Below are positions 47,901 through 57,114 of a stretch of 64,000 nucleotides of DNA, one piece after another. The DNA lies in NCBI GenBank assembly GCA_963770275.1, contig CAVYPD010000047.1, forward strand, positions 13,461-77,460, given 5' to 3'. The position numbers and the translations under genes are program-made. How positions within the stretch are numbered: the first letter of the stretch is position 1; each line of letters opens with the position of its first letter. The notes below the pieces were generated by a model. The model saw only the letters and a program-made list of their open reading frames with translations, searched no databases and was not told the origin of the DNA. This DNA is from Roseiarcus sp963770275 (GTDB lineage: Bacteria > Pseudomonadota > Alphaproteobacteria > Rhizobiales > Beijerinckiaceae).

Positions 47901-49641
47901 AGGGGCAAAGCCCGGCGAAGGCGGACAGTTGCCCGGCCATAAGGTCGACGCGGTGATCGCCAAGGTGCGCCATTCCACGCAGGGCGTGGGCCTCATCTCG
48001 CCACCGCCGCACCACGACATCTACTCGATCGAAGACTTGAAGCAGCTCGTCTACGACCTGAAGAACGTCAATCCGGAGGCGCTTGTTTCAGTCAAGCTGG
48101 TGTCGGAAGTCGGCGTCGGCACGGTAGCAGCGGGCGTCGCGAAGTGCAGGGCTGACCACGTCACGATCTCTGGCTTCGAGGGCGGGACCGGGGCCTCTCC
48201 GCTGACCTCGATCAAACATGCCGGGAGCCCATGGGAGATCGGTCTCGCGGAGACACATCAGACCCTCGTGATGAACGGTCTCAGATCCCGCATCGCCGTC
48301 CAAGTCGATGGCGGCGTCCGCACCGGCCGCGACGTGGTGATCGGGGCGCTTCTGGGCGCGGACGAGTTCGGTTTCGCCACCGCGCCGCTGATCGCCGCGG
48401 GCTGCATCATGATGCGCAAATGCCATCTGAACACTTGCCCGGTCGGGGTCGCGACGCAGGACCCGGTGCTGCGCAAGCGCTTTGTCGGCAAGCCGGAGCA
48501 CGTCATCAACTATTTCTTCTTCGTCGCCGAAGAGGTGCGCGCGCTGATGGCCGAACTTGGCTACCGCACGTTCGATGAGATGGTCGGCCAGCGGCAAATG
48601 CTGGACCAGAAGAAGCTCAACGAGCACGCCAAGTCGCACGGGCTCGACTTTTCGAACCTGTTCTTCAAGCCGACTCCCTGGCCGGAAGACACCATTCACC
48701 ATAGCGTCGCTCAGGATCACGAGCTCGAGATTGTGCTCGACCGTCGTCTCATCGCCGATACGAAAGACGCTCTCGAACGCGGCAAGCACGTGCGTCTCGA
48801 CCTTTCCATCCGCAACGCCGATCGGTCGACCGGAGCCATGTTGTCGGGCGTCATCGCAAGGCGATACGGGAACGCCGGCCTGCGTGATGAAGCGATCCAC
48901 GTCAAATTCAAGGGCACCGCGGGGCAGAGCTTCGGGGCCTTCCTCGCCAAAGGCGTGACGCTCGAGCTCGAGGGACAGGCGAACGACTATGTCGGCAAGG
49001 GATTGTCGGGCGGGCGCATCGTCGTCTACCCGCCGCAGGAGGCGAGAAAGCTGACGCCGGAAGCCTCGATCATCGTCGGCAACACCGTTCTTTATGGCGC
49101 GACCGCCGGGGAATGCTATTTCCGCGGCGTGGCGGGCGAGCGCTTCGGGGTGCGCAATTCCGGCGCGATCGCGGTCGTCGAAGGCACCGGCGATCATGGC
49201 TGCGAATATATGACCGGGGGTGTCGTCGTGGTCATCGGTGAGACGGGGCGCAACTTCGCCGCGGGCATGTCAGGCGGCATCGCCTACGTCCTCGACGAGG
49301 GTGGCACGTTCGCCGAGCGATGTAATTTGGCAATGGTGGAGCTCAATCCGGTCGCTGCCGAGGAGGAGGTCATGCAGCGCCATCTGCATTCCGGAGGCGA
49401 TCTCGAGCACCACGGCAGAGTCGACGTGATGCGCGACATGAGCCGATTCGATGCCGAGCGCCTGCATCAGTTGATCGTCAATCACGCGCGCTACACAGGT
49501 TCAACTCGCGCACGGAGCATTCTTGAGGACTGGGAGGCCTATTTGCCGAAATTCCGCAAGGTGATGCCGGTCGAATATCGGCGCGCGCTGGCTGAGCTCG
49601 CAGCGCAAAGCGGACCGCCGATGCTTGTCGCTGGGGAGTGA
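44932..49641 (+). CDS. gltB: Glutamate synthase (NADPH) large subunit
   Basis: With GltD it makes two glutamates from glutamine and 2-oxoglutarate, the assimilation step paired with glutamine synthetase. From ATG 44932 it is 1569 residues. A short propeptide precedes the N-terminal nucleophile in KEHDSCGVGFVADM (class II glutamine amidotransferase). Then the central domain, the FMN-binding synthase domain (SISREAHTTLAIAMNRIGGKSNTGEGGE, KPGEGGQLPGHKVD, GFEGGTGASPL), the 3Fe-4S cysteines in CIMMRKCHLNTCPVGVA, and the C-terminal beta-helix GXGXG domain. This is the longest intact frame in the window, showing that frameshifts are not everywhere. Confidence 0.98.
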   Translation: MNATTRATFDELRDRFVKANPGRDPLTPPAQGLYDPSKEHDSCGVGFVADMTNRKSHDILEKGLQILINLDHRGAVGADPSLGDGCGVLTQIPHAFFAPECAKLGFDLPAQGHYAIGQFFMPRRSEARKQVQAIVEEVVAAEGLNLLGWREVPVDNSALGERVKAVEPVMQQIFIGRPAGLDSEDDFERRLYVVRKVVSNRVVAIGTPEILEYYPVSMSARTIVYKGMVLVRQLAPYYRDLLDPRYETALALVHQRFATNTFPSWRLAHPYRMVAHNGEINTLRGNVNWMAARQASVNSELFGTDISRLWPISYEGQSDTACFDNALEFLVQGGYSLSHAMMTLIPEAWAGNPLMDEERRAFYEYHAALMEPWDGPAAMAFTDGRQIGATLDRNGLRPARYFVTDNDLVVLASEMGVLPVPEETIIAKWRLQPGKMLLVDLEQHRIVSDGEIKQTLSRAQPYSAWLREGQIVLEDLNPVEPRTLRTDVPLLDRQQAFGYTQEDLTILLAPMATTGQEAVGSMGTDTPISALSSKSKLLYTYFKQNFAQVTNPPIDPIREELVMSLVSFIGPRPNLFDLDGAARRKRLEVRQPILTNEDLEKIRSIGHLEDSFDTRTLDITYPVKKGAAGMGEALRRLCERAESAVHGRYNIIILSDRMVGPDRIPIPALLATAAVHHHLIRKGLRTSVGLVVETGEAREIHHFACLAGYGAEAINPYLAFETLTAMAKDLPEPISGYEAVKRFIKSVDKGLLKVMSKMGISTYQSYCGAQIVDAVGLSRAFIDEFFFGTATTIEGAGLAEIAQETQRRHADAFGISPVLSTALEVGGEYAYRVRGETHSWTPETVSLLQHAVRGNARDRYDAFAKLLNEQSAQLLTIRGLFRIKTAEEDTRTSVPIDEVEPAVSIVKRFSTGAMSYGSISREAHTTLAIAMNRIGGKSNTGEGGEESDRYKRMANGDSMRSAIKQVASGRFGVTAEYLVNSDMMQIKMAQGAKPGEGGQLPGHKVDAVIAKVRHSTQGVGLISPPPHHDIYSIEDLKQLVYDLKNVNPEALVSVKLVSEVGVGTVAAGVAKCRADHVTISGFEGGTGASPLTSIKHAGSPWEIGLAETHQTLVMNGLRSRIAVQVDGGVRTGRDVVIGALLGADEFGFATAPLIAAGCIMMRKCHLNTCPVGVATQDPVLRKRFVGKPEHVINYFFFVAEEVRALMAELGYRTFDEMVGQRQMLDQKKLNEHAKSHGLDFSNLFFKPTPWPEDTIHHSVAQDHELEIVLDRRLIADTKDALERGKHVRLDLSIRNADRSTGAMLSGVIARRYGNAGLRDEAIHVKFKGTAGQSFGAFLAKGVTLELEGQANDYVGKGLSGGRIVVYPPQEARKLTPEASIIVGNTVLYGATAGECYFRGVAGERFGVRNSGAIAVVEGTGDHGCEYMTGGVVVVIGETGRNFAAGMSGGIAYVLDEGGTFAERCNLAMVELNPVAAEEEVMQRHLHSGGDLEHHGRVDVMRDMSRFDAERLHQLIVNHARYTGSTRARSILEDWEAYLPKFRKVMPVEYRRALAELAAQSGPPMLVAGE

Positions 49642-49834
49642 ACCATCCCGGCGGCAAGCTTCGCCGATCGTCGTTGGAACTAGCCGACTGTAATTGTGGC
49701 CGACCGTCTGCCGGAACCGCCGCCCAAGATCGAACCGGCAAAGTTCTTGCAAGATAAAGTTGGCGCGTTATTGAAGCGGACCGGGGGCTCCGCGCGCGAT
49801 ATCGGGAGCGGCGACACGGCTCTAGGGTACCAAG
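49642..49834 (+). other. 193-bp spacer between gltB and gltD
   Basis: A GTG-started frame begins at 49696 (ADRLPEPPPKIEPAKFLQDK) and overlaps gltD in another frame. It has no clear ribosome site and loses protein-like composition once inside gltD, so I do not call it a gene. The spacer may carry gltD's own ribosome site only. Confidence 0.35.
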
Positions 49835-51253
49835 ATGGGCAAGGTCACGGGGTTTTTAGAGATCGATCGCGCGGACCGGCGTTATGCGCCGGCCTCCGAC
49901 CGAATCCGCCACTATCGCGAGTTTATGCTGCCGTTGAGCGAGGAGGCGACGCGCAATCAGGCGTCGCGCTGCATGAATTGCGGTATCCCCTATTGTCACA
50001 TCGGCTGCCCGGTCAACAACCAGATCCCCGACTGGAATGACCTCGCATACCGCGGCGACTGGGCCGAAGCCGCGCGCAATTTGCTATCGACCAACAACTT
50101 CCCAGAAGTCACCGGGCGTGTGTGTCCCGCGCCGTGCGAAGCGTCTTGCACCCTGAACATCCAGGACTCGCCGGTCACGATCAAGACCATCGAATGCGCG
50201 ATTATCGACCGCGCATACTCTGAAGGCTGGATCAAACCAGAGCCCTCGGCCCGCAAGACGGATAAGAAGGTTGCCGTTGTGGGTTCCGGTCCCGCGGGTC
50301 TCGCTTGCGCCCAGCAACTCGCGCGTGCGGGCCACGACGTTCATGTCTATGAGAAGAACGGCAAAGCCGGCGGTCTATTGCGCTATGGGATCCCCGATTT
50401 CAAGCTTGAGAAGCGCCACATCGACCGGCGGGTCAAGCAGATGGAGGCCGAGGGCGTCACGTTCCACTACGACGCTCACATCGGCGTGACGGTGATGGGG
50501 CAAAGCCTCGTCGAAGAGTACGACGCGATCGCGCTTGCGGGTGGATCGGAGTCGTCCCGCGACCTGCCCGTTCCCGGCCGCGACCTCGACGGCGTTCATT
50601 TCGCCATGGAGTTCCTGCCGCAGCAGAACCGTCGCGTTTCCAACGAGCCGATCGGCACGAACGCGTCGATCGTCGCGGCCGGCAAGCGGGTCGTGGTTAT
50701 CGGCGGCGGCGACACAGGCTCGGACTGCATCGGAACCTCGATCCGCCAGGGTGCTCTCAAGGTGACCCAGCTCGAGATCATGCCGATGCCGCCGAAGCAA
50801 GAGGACAAGATGCTGACGTGGCCGAATTGGCCGTTGAAGCTTCGCACCTCCTCAAGCCACGAAGAGGGCGCGGAGCGCGACTTTGCGGTGAACACGGTCG
50901 CCTTCGAGGGCGATAACGGCGCGGTCACCGGTCTTCAGTGCGTGCGCATCGACGAGAAGATGAAGCCGATCGCGGGTACAGAGTTCACTTTGCCGGCCGA
51001 CCTCATTCTGCTCGCGATGGGCTTCGTGTCGCCGGTCAAGGACGGCCTTCTCGACGAACTTGGCGTGTCGCTGGACCCGCGCGGCAACGTGCTCGCCGAC
51101 ACGAAGAAATACGCCTCGTCAAAATCCAAGGTCTTTGCTTGCGGCGACATGCGCCGCGGCCAGTCGCTCGTCGTGTGGGCCATCCGAGAAGGCCGACAAT
51201 GCGCGGCGTCGATTGACGAGGCCTTGATGGGCTCGACGGTCTTGCCTAGGTAG
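49835..51253 (+). CDS. gltD: Glutamate synthase small subunit
   Basis: The FAD- and NADPH-binding subunit that feeds electrons to GltB through two 4Fe-4S clusters. 472 residues. N-terminal cysteines: CMNCGIPYCHIGCP and GRVCPAPCEASCTL; FAD site KVAVVGSGPAGLACAQQLARAGHDV; NADPH site KRVVVIGGGDTGSDCIGTSIRQGA; C-terminal FACGDMRRGQSLVVWAIREGR. The ribosome site is weak (AGGGT), so translation may partly depend on gltB. Frame intact. Confidence 0.97.
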   Translation: MGKVTGFLEIDRADRRYAPASDRIRHYREFMLPLSEEATRNQASRCMNCGIPYCHIGCPVNNQIPDWNDLAYRGDWAEAARNLLSTNNFPEVTGRVCPAPCEASCTLNIQDSPVTIKTIECAIIDRAYSEGWIKPEPSARKTDKKVAVVGSGPAGLACAQQLARAGHDVHVYEKNGKAGGLLRYGIPDFKLEKRHIDRRVKQMEAEGVTFHYDAHIGVTVMGQSLVEEYDAIALAGGSESSRDLPVPGRDLDGVHFAMEFLPQQNRRVSNEPIGTNASIVAAGKRVVVIGGGDTGSDCIGTSIRQGALKVTQLEIMPMPPKQEDKMLTWPNWPLKLRTSSSHEEGAERDFAVNTVAFEGDNGAVTGLQCVRIDEKMKPIAGTEFTLPADLILLAMGFVSPVKDGLLDELGVSLDPRGNVLADTKKYASSKSKVFACGDMRRGQSLVVWAIREGRQCAASIDEALMGSTVLPR

Positions 51254-51394
51254 CTGCAGACCAGGACGCTTTGGTTTGAGATAGCGGTGACGTCACCGCA
51301 TACTCGAGCGCATCGAGGCGTGGCGACCGAAGGATAAGCGCCGCGACGGCGACTCGTTCGACCCTCTATCAGATCGGGAAGCGACCCGAGCGCC

Positions 51395-52096
51395 TCACGC
51401 CGGAATGCGCTCCTCGTTTGGCGAGGGCTCGCGCAGCACGTAGCCGCGGCCCCAGACGGTCTCGATATAGTTTCGGCCGCTCGACGCCGTCGCCAGTTTC
51501 TTGCGCAATTTGCAGATGAAAACGTCGATGATCTTGAGTTCCGGCTCATCCATGCCGCCATAGAGGTGGTTGAGAAACATCTCCTTGGTCAGCGTTGTGC
51601 CCTTGCGCAGCGAGAGCAGTTCCAGCATTTGATACTCTTTGCCGGTCAGATGCACCCGCGCTCCGTCGACTTCGACCGTTTTCTGATCGAGGTTGACGGT
51701 GAGGTCGCCCGTGATGATGACCGACTGCGCGTGTCCTTTCGAACGGCGCACGATGGCGTGGATCCGGGCGACGAGTTCGTCCTTGTGGAACGGCTTGGTC
51801 AGATAGTCGTCGGCGCCGTGGCCAAGTCCTTTGACCTTGTCCTCGATGCCGGCCATCCCGGAGAGGATCAGAATGGGCGTCTTTATCTTGGTGACTCGGA
51901 GCGAGCGCAGCACCTCGTAGCCGGACATGTCTGGCAGGTTGAGATCGAGCAAGATGATGTCGTAATCATAAAGCTTGCCGAGGTCGATGCCCTCCTCGCC
52001 GAGATCGGTGACGTAGACGTTGAAGTTCTCCGACTTCAACATCAATTCAATGCTTTGCGCGGTCGCCGTATCGTCTTCGATCAAAAGTACCCGCAT
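51395..52096 (-). CDS. ctrA: Cell-cycle response regulator CtrA
   Basis: The master cell-cycle regulator of alphaproteobacteria, an OmpR-type DNA-binding response regulator that controls replication, division and motility genes. 233 residues: receiver with phosphoacceptor D51 (YDIILLDLNLPDMSGYEVLR) and YLTKPFHKDE, then the highly conserved winged helix LTGKEYQMLELLSLRKGTTLTKEMFLNHLYGGMDEPELKIIDVFICKLRKKL. The C-terminus ends in an ERIPA-type tail. It is divergent from fliJ, a neighbour often seen in Hyphomicrobiales. Frame intact. Confidence 0.97.
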   Translation of the reverse strand: MRVLLIEDDTATAQSIELMLKSENFNVYVTDLGEEGIDLGKLYDYDIILLDLNLPDMSGYEVLRSLRVTKIKTPILILSGMAGIEDKVKGLGHGADDYLTKPFHKDELVARIHAIVRRSKGHAQSVIITGDLTVNLDQKTVEVDGARVHLTGKEYQMLELLSLRKGTTLTKEMFLNHLYGGMDEPELKIIDVFICKLRKKLATASSGRNYIETVWGRGYVLREPSPNEERIPA

Positions 52097-52673
52097 GTTA
52101 GGCTCCCCGCCTCGCCCGTCGCTTCATGACCGCGGTTATGTACGTCGCGCTCGTGCCCACACCTCGCTCGCGCGACCTTGGCCCGATTCGAATTGAACAC
52201 TGACCGGTATTGGTTAACAAACCCTGATTCATTTGCGCAAGTCCCCTGACCCTATGCCGAATGATATTAGTAACAATTTGATAAGAAACAGTATTTGGCA
52301 AGAGTAAAAATTAATGCATCACATCAACAAACGCATCTAACAGATTCTTTGGACTCACGGTTCGGCGACACTGTTGAAAGGCTATGTCGCGCCGTGGAAT
52401 ACCGGCGGAAGATTGTCCGGTCCTTCCACTACGCGCCTCGACTCGATTGTTAATGAACCGCGTAAATGAATCCCTAACGTCCTCAAATCGCAGGCTGCCC
52501 TTCGCCGCTCGTCCAGAGGCGAATATCGGCTTTGCAGCCGAGCCGACAGAACCCCGCCGTCCCGTGACGTAAGAAAGCAGAAACCTTCGTCATGCATCGT
52601 CCCGCCGTCTCGTAGTCGTGACCAGAGGATCGTGACGTCCTCTCGCGTTGGAGTTGCTAAGGAGTGTGCCGGA
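52097..52673. promoter_or_regulatory. 577-bp ctrA/fliJ divergent region with a GANTC cluster
   Basis: Six GANTC sites, the CcrM methylation target, lie at 52185, 52226, 52343, 52352, 52440 and 52468. About one would be expected by chance in that 288 bp. Half-sites of the CtrA motif (TTAA) are present at 52215 and 52450, but no good full TTAA-N7-TTAA. In Caulobacter the methylation state of GANTC sites controls a ctrA promoter. No gene is seen here. Confidence 0.6.
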
Positions 52674-53042
52674 ATGAAGTCGCGGGACACGCTTATCCGT
52701 CTGAAGCGCTTTCAACTTGAGGAGAAGCGCCGTCGTGTTGGGCAGATCGAGATGATGCTGGCCGAGTTTACCCGCATGATCGGCGACCTCGATCGTGAGA
52801 TCGCCAACGAAGAGAAGCGCGCCGGCATCGCCGACCCCACCCATTTCGCCTATCCGACCTACGCCCGAGCGACGTCGGTCAGGCGCGACAATCTCAAGAG
52901 CTCGATCGCAGAGCTTCTCGGTCAGATCGAGGAGGCCAAGGCCGCGCAGGAGGAAGCCGAGGCCGAGCTCCTCAAATTCGAGACGCTCGAGGTGCGCGAC
53001 AAAACCAACGATCGCTTGGCCGAAGCCGTCGCGCGGGCCTGA
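52674..53042 (+). CDS. fliJ: Flagellar export chaperone FliJ
   Basis: 122 residues from the ATG at 52674, which follows AAGGAG at 9 bp. The protein is one long coiled coil (LKRFQLEEKRRRVGQIEMML ... EEAKAAQEEAEAELLKFETLE), with the FliJ-type start KSRDTLIRLKRFQ. FliJ is the cytoplasmic stalk-like component of the flagellar type III export ATPase. Its position beside ctrA matches the usual alphaproteobacterial arrangement. No other flagellar gene is in the window. Confidence 0.82.
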   Translation: MKSRDTLIRLKRFQLEEKRRRVGQIEMMLAEFTRMIGDLDREIANEEKRAGIADPTHFAYPTYARATSVRRDNLKSSIAELLGQIEEAKAAQEEAEAELLKFETLEVRDKTNDRLAEAVARA

Positions 53043-53265
53043 CGCGGCCGCGTCATCAACGAGCCTTGCGCGTCTGCCATTCTTGCTGGGCGAGCCCTTA
53101 GCTCCGTCGCGACTTTTCGCGCACTTTCTACCCTCCCATACGCGTTGCGGCTCGAAGGCCGATGATCTAAGTCTGTCGCGGCAGCAGCGATCTGCTGCCG
53201 CTGCGCGGGGGACACTCCGAGCAAACGCTCGTTGCGCCGCATGTCGACGGTGTCGGGGAAGTTTG
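53043..53265 (+). other. 223-bp spacer between fliJ and pntAA
   Basis: Holds the presumed pnt promoter. An open frame runs through it from fliJ into pntAA, but its sequence is not protein-like. Confidence 0.35.
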
Positions 53266-54394
53266 ATGCTGATCGGAGTTCCGGCCGAAACAGACCCCGC
53301 TGAAATGCGCGTTGCGGCGACCCCGGAGACGGTTAAGAAATTCGTGGGACTTGGGGCGGATGTCTCAGTCGAACACGGAGCGGGCGCGAAAGCCGGATTT
53401 CCAGACGCCGACTATCAGTCAGCAGGCGCGCGCCTCGTCTCTGCCGAGGAAGCGCTCAGCGCGGATCTGGTGTTGAAGGTTCGCCGGCCGAGCGGCGGCG
53501 AAATTTCCCGCCTCAAGTCTGATGCGGTCGTCGTCGCGACGATGGACCCCTACGAACATCGCGAGGCGATCGAGACGATGGCGAAGGCCGGGGTGGCGGC
53601 CTTCGCCATGGAGCTTCTCCCACGCATAACCCGCGCCCAGTCGATGGACGTGCTGTCGAGCCAAGCAAACCTCGCTGGCTATCGCGCGGTGATCGACGCC
53701 GCCGCCGAATACGGCCGGGCCTTGCCGATGATGATGACCCCCGCCGGCACGGTCACGGCCGCGAAGCTGTTCGTCATGGGCGTCGGCGTCGCCGGCCTGC
53801 AGGCGATCGCCACCGGCCGGCGCCTCGGCGCCGTGGTCACGGCGACCGACGTGCGTCCGGCGACCAAGGAGCAGGTCGAGTCGCTGGGAGCGAAATTCGT
53901 CGCGGTCGAAGACGAGGAATTCAAGCAGGCCGAAACCTCGGGCGGCTACGCCAAGGAAATGTCGGATGCCTACAAGGCGAAGCAGGCCGATCTCATCGCC
54001 TCGCATATCGCCAAACAGGACATCGTCGTCACCACCGCGCTGATCCCCGGCCGCCCGGCGCCGCGTCTCGTCAGCGCCGATATGGTCAAGTCGATGCGCG
54101 CCGGCTCGGTTATCGTCGATCTTGCCGTCGAGCGCGGGGGAAATTGCGAGCTCTCGCGCGCCCGGCGAATTGGCGTTCAGCGACAACGGCGTCAAGATCG
54201 TCGGCTATTCCAACGTCACGCGGATCCCATCCTCCGCCTCCGCGCTCTATGCGCGCAATCTTTACGCCTTCGCCGAGACGCTGATCGACAAGGCGAACAA
54301 GTCGCTCGCGGTCAACTGGGACGACGAACTGGTGAAGGCGACATGCCTCACCCGCGGCGGCGCGATTGTTCACCCAAACTTCATGCCGCAATAG
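53266..54394 (+). CDS. pntAA: NAD(P) transhydrogenase alpha subunit part 1 (one frameshift)
   Basis: The NAD(H)-binding domain I of proton-translocating transhydrogenase, which makes NADPH at the expense of the proton gradient. From ATG 53266: LIGVPAETDPAEMRVAATPE, the NAD-binding PMMMTPAGTVTAAKLFVMGVGVAGLQAIATGRRLGA, ATDVRPATKEQVESLGAKF and VITTA-type IVVTTALIPGRPAPRL. Near 54160 one base is wrong; homology continues as PGELAFSDNGVKIVGYSNVTRIPSSAS to the stop at 54394. Corrected length is about 376 residues, as expected for the split alpha subunit found in alphaproteobacteria. Confidence 0.94.
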
Positions 54395-54426
54395 ACGCTT
54401 GCGCGCTGTCAGCGCCGGAGAGCCCG

Positions 54427-54849
54427 ATGGACAACCTTGACGCCGCGATTGAAAAACTCCGAGCCGCCGCGGAGGCCGCGCGGCAGGCCGCGCAGGCCGC
54501 GCAAGCCTACAGCGACCAGCTTGCAGCGGCTGGCCACGCCGCCTCTGGCGGCGCGATTGATCCGTTCGTGTTCAGGCTCGCGATTTTCGCGCTCGCGGTC
54601 TTTGTCGGCTATTATGTCGTCTGGTCGGTGACGCCGGCGCTGCACACGCCGCTGATGTCCGAGACCAACGCCATTTCCTCGGTCATCGTTGTCGGCGCCC
54701 TCCTGTCGGTCGGGGTTGCGGCCGTCGACAGCGGATCGGGATTTGCCCGCTTCGTCGGCTTTATCGCGCTCATCCTCGCGTCGATAAACATCTTCGGCGG
54801 CTTTCTGGTCACCGAGCGCATGCTGGCGATGTACAAGAAGAAGGGCTGA
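54427..54849 (+). CDS. pntAB: NAD(P) transhydrogenase alpha subunit part 2 (membrane)
   Basis: 140 residues. After an Ala-rich amphipathic N-terminus come three to four membrane helices (VFRLAIFALAVFVGYYVVWSV, SVIVVGALLSVGVAAV, FVGFIALILASINIFGGFLVTERML), the C-terminal membrane part that is fused to domain I in enterobacteria. GGFLVTERMLAMYKKK is the diagnostic end. It follows pntAA by 32 bp and precedes pntB by 5 bp. Frame intact. Confidence 0.95.
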   Translation: MDNLDAAIEKLRAAAEAARQAAQAAQAYSDQLAAAGHAASGGAIDPFVFRLAIFALAVFVGYYVVWSVTPALHTPLMSETNAISSVIVVGALLSVGVAAVDSGSGFARFVGFIALILASINIFGGFLVTERMLAMYKKKG

Positions 54850-54854
54850 CGCCG

Positions 54855-56258
54855 GTGAACGCCAATTTCGCCGCCCTGCTCTATCTCGTCTCCGGCATTC
54901 TGTTCATTCTCGCGCTGCGCGGTCTCTCTTCGCCGGCGACCTCGCGCCAGGGCAACCGCTTTGGCATGATCGGCATGGGCGATCGCGGTCTGTGACGACG
55001 CTGGCGGTTCGTCCGCCGTCGAGTGCGTTCTCCTGGCTTCTCATCATTCTCGGCGTCGCCATCGGCGGCGGCATCGGCGCATGGCGCGCGCGCACCGTGC
55101 AGATGACGGCGATGCCCCAGCTGGTGGCGATGTTCCATTCGTTGGTCGGCCTGGCCGCAGTGCTGGTCGCCGCCGGAGCGTTTTATGCGCCCGAGGCCTT
55201 CGGCATCGAAGAGGGCGACATCATCCACCCCGGGCAGCATCATCGAGATGTCGCTCGGGCTCGCGATCGGCGCCGTGACGTTCACCGGCTCGATCATCGC
55301 GTTCCTGAAGCTCGACGGACGCATGTCCGGCGCGCCGATCCTTTTGCCGCAGCGCCACGTCATCAATGGCGGCCTCGGCGTCGCGCTCATCCTGTTGATC
55401 GCTCTCTTCTACGCGACGCAGTCGGCGGCGTTCTTCTGGCTCATCGCGCTCGTCTCGTTCGCGCTCGGCATTCTGCTCATCGTTCCGATCGGCGGGGCGG
55501 ACATGCCGGTCGTGATCTCGATGCTCAATTCCTATTCCGGCTGGGCGGCCGCGGGTATCGGCTTCACGCTCGGCAATTTGGCGCTCATCATCACCGGCGC
55601 GCTGGTCGGCTCCTCGGGCGCGATCCTCTCCTACATCATGTGCAAGGGGATGAACCGGTCCTTCATTTCCGTCATCCTCGGCGGGTGGGGCGGCGAGGTC
55701 GCTAGCGCAGCGGGCGCAACGGAGACCCGTCCGGTCAAGCAGGGTTCGGCCGAGGACGCGGCCTTCATGATGAAGAACGCGTCCAAGGTCATCGTCGTTC
55801 CGGGCTATGGCATGGCGGTCGCGCAGGCGCAGCATTCGCTGCGCGAGATGGGGGAAATGCTCAAGAAGAACGGCGTCGAGGTCAAATACGCGATCCATCC
55901 CGTCGCTGGCCGCATGCCGGGCCACATGAATGTGCTGCTCGCCGAAGCCAACGTTCCCTACGACGAAGTGTTCGAACTCGAGGACATCAACAGCGAGTTC
56001 CCGCAAGCCGATGTCGCTTACGTCATCGGCGCGAATGACGTCACCAATCCCGCCGCCAAGACCGACCCGAAGTCGCCCATTTACGGCATGCCGATTCTCG
56101 ACGTCGACAAAGCGAAGACGGTTTTGTTCGTCAAACGCGGCATGGGCTCGGGTTACGCCGGCGTCGAGAACGAATTGTTTTTTCGCGACAACACGCTGAT
56201 GCTGTTTGGCGACGCGAAGAAGATGACCGACGCGATCGTGAAGGCGCTGGGCCACTAA
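54855..56258 (+). CDS. pntB: NAD(P) transhydrogenase beta subunit (frameshifted)
   Basis: The membrane and NADP(H)-binding subunit. It starts at the GTG 54855 (NANFAALLYLVSGILFILAL). Breaks lie near 54980 (around ATGGGCGATCGCGGTCTGTG, where more than one base seems wrong) and near 55233; homology resumes as TLAVRPPSSAFSWLLIILG and then SIIEMSLGLAIGAVTFTGSI. From there the frame is intact: VINGGLGVALILLIALFY, GGADMPVVISMLNSYSGWAAAGIGF, and domain III with VPGYGMAVAQAQHS, GRMPGHMNVLLAEA and GANDVTNPAAKTD. Corrected length is about 466 residues. Confidence 0.93.
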
Positions 56259-56284
56259 GCGCCGCGCGCGGAGCGCAGCCGCCC

Positions 56285-57074
56285 GTGCTGATCGCCCTTG
56301 CGGCGTGCGTCGCGCTTTACCTCGCGTTGTTCGTCGGCCTTTTCTTCGGCCAACGGAAAACTCCTGTTTCGGTGCGACGCCGCTGAGGTCGATCCGGCGA
56401 CACTCGGGCTCAAGGCGCAGACTCTTCGTCTGAAGACCGAGGATGGGGAAAGTCTGCTCGCGTGGAGCTTTCCACCCGCGCCGGGACGCCCTCTGATCCT
56501 CTATTTTCACGGCAATGCCGGCGGCCTCGACCTCCGCGTCGAACGCTTTCGCGCCATGGCAGATGCGGGCATGGGGCTGCTCGCGATCGAATATCGCGGC
56601 TATGCCAGCTCAACCGGCTCTCCGAGCGAGCGCGGGCTCAAGCTCGATGGCGAAGCAGCTTATGCGGCGGCGATCGCGAGCGGTGTCGCGCCGGAGCGCA
56701 TCGTGGCTCTCGGGGAATCGCTTGGATCCGGGGTTGCTGTCGCGCTCGCTGCGCGCCACAAGGTTGGCGCGCTCGTGCTTGACTCGCCCTATTCCTCGAT
56801 CGCCGATGTCGCGGCGGCCGCCTACTGGTTCGTCCCGGTTCGCGCGTTGCTTCGTGATCCGTTCCACAACGACTTGCTGATCGGCTCGGTCACGGCGCCG
56901 ACGCTGATCGTGCACGGGACCAAGGATCTTGTTGTGCCCATCCGCTTCGGCGAGAAACTGTTCGCGCTCGCCAATCCGCCGAAGGAGTTTTGGCGTGTCG
57001 AGGGCGCCGCCCATCTGGCGTTGGGCGAGCGGCTCGCTGACGTTCTAAACTGGATCGCCCGAACGGTCGGATGA
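56285..57074 (+). CDS. Alpha/beta hydrolase with N-terminal membrane anchor (one frameshift)
   Basis: A GTG at 56285 opens a hydrophobic helix (LIALAACVALYLALFVGLFFGQRK) followed by one break near 56352, in an AAAA run; homology resumes as LLFRCDAAEVDPATLGLKAQ. The hydrolase core has LILYFHGNAGGLDLR (oxyanion region), the nucleophile elbow in VALGESLGSGVA, Asp in IVHGTKDLVVPIRFG and His in GAAHLALGERL. This matches the YfhR/ABHD13-like (serine aminopeptidase S33) group: membrane-tethered esterases of unknown substrate. About 262 residues corrected. Confidence 0.83.
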
Positions 57075-57114
57075 TAGGCCGGCCGTACTTCGCCGGTCAC
57101 TCCGAACGGGAGAC

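Noticed and set aside
49696..50040. GTG-started frame between gltB and gltD
   Set aside because: No ribosome site, overlaps gltD in another frame, loses plausible composition there.
52795..54849. Single 684-codon frame that looks like a fliJ-pntA fusion
   Set aside because: It starts inside fliJ in the wrong frame, crosses the spacer, and after the frameshift in pntAA joins pntAB by chance.
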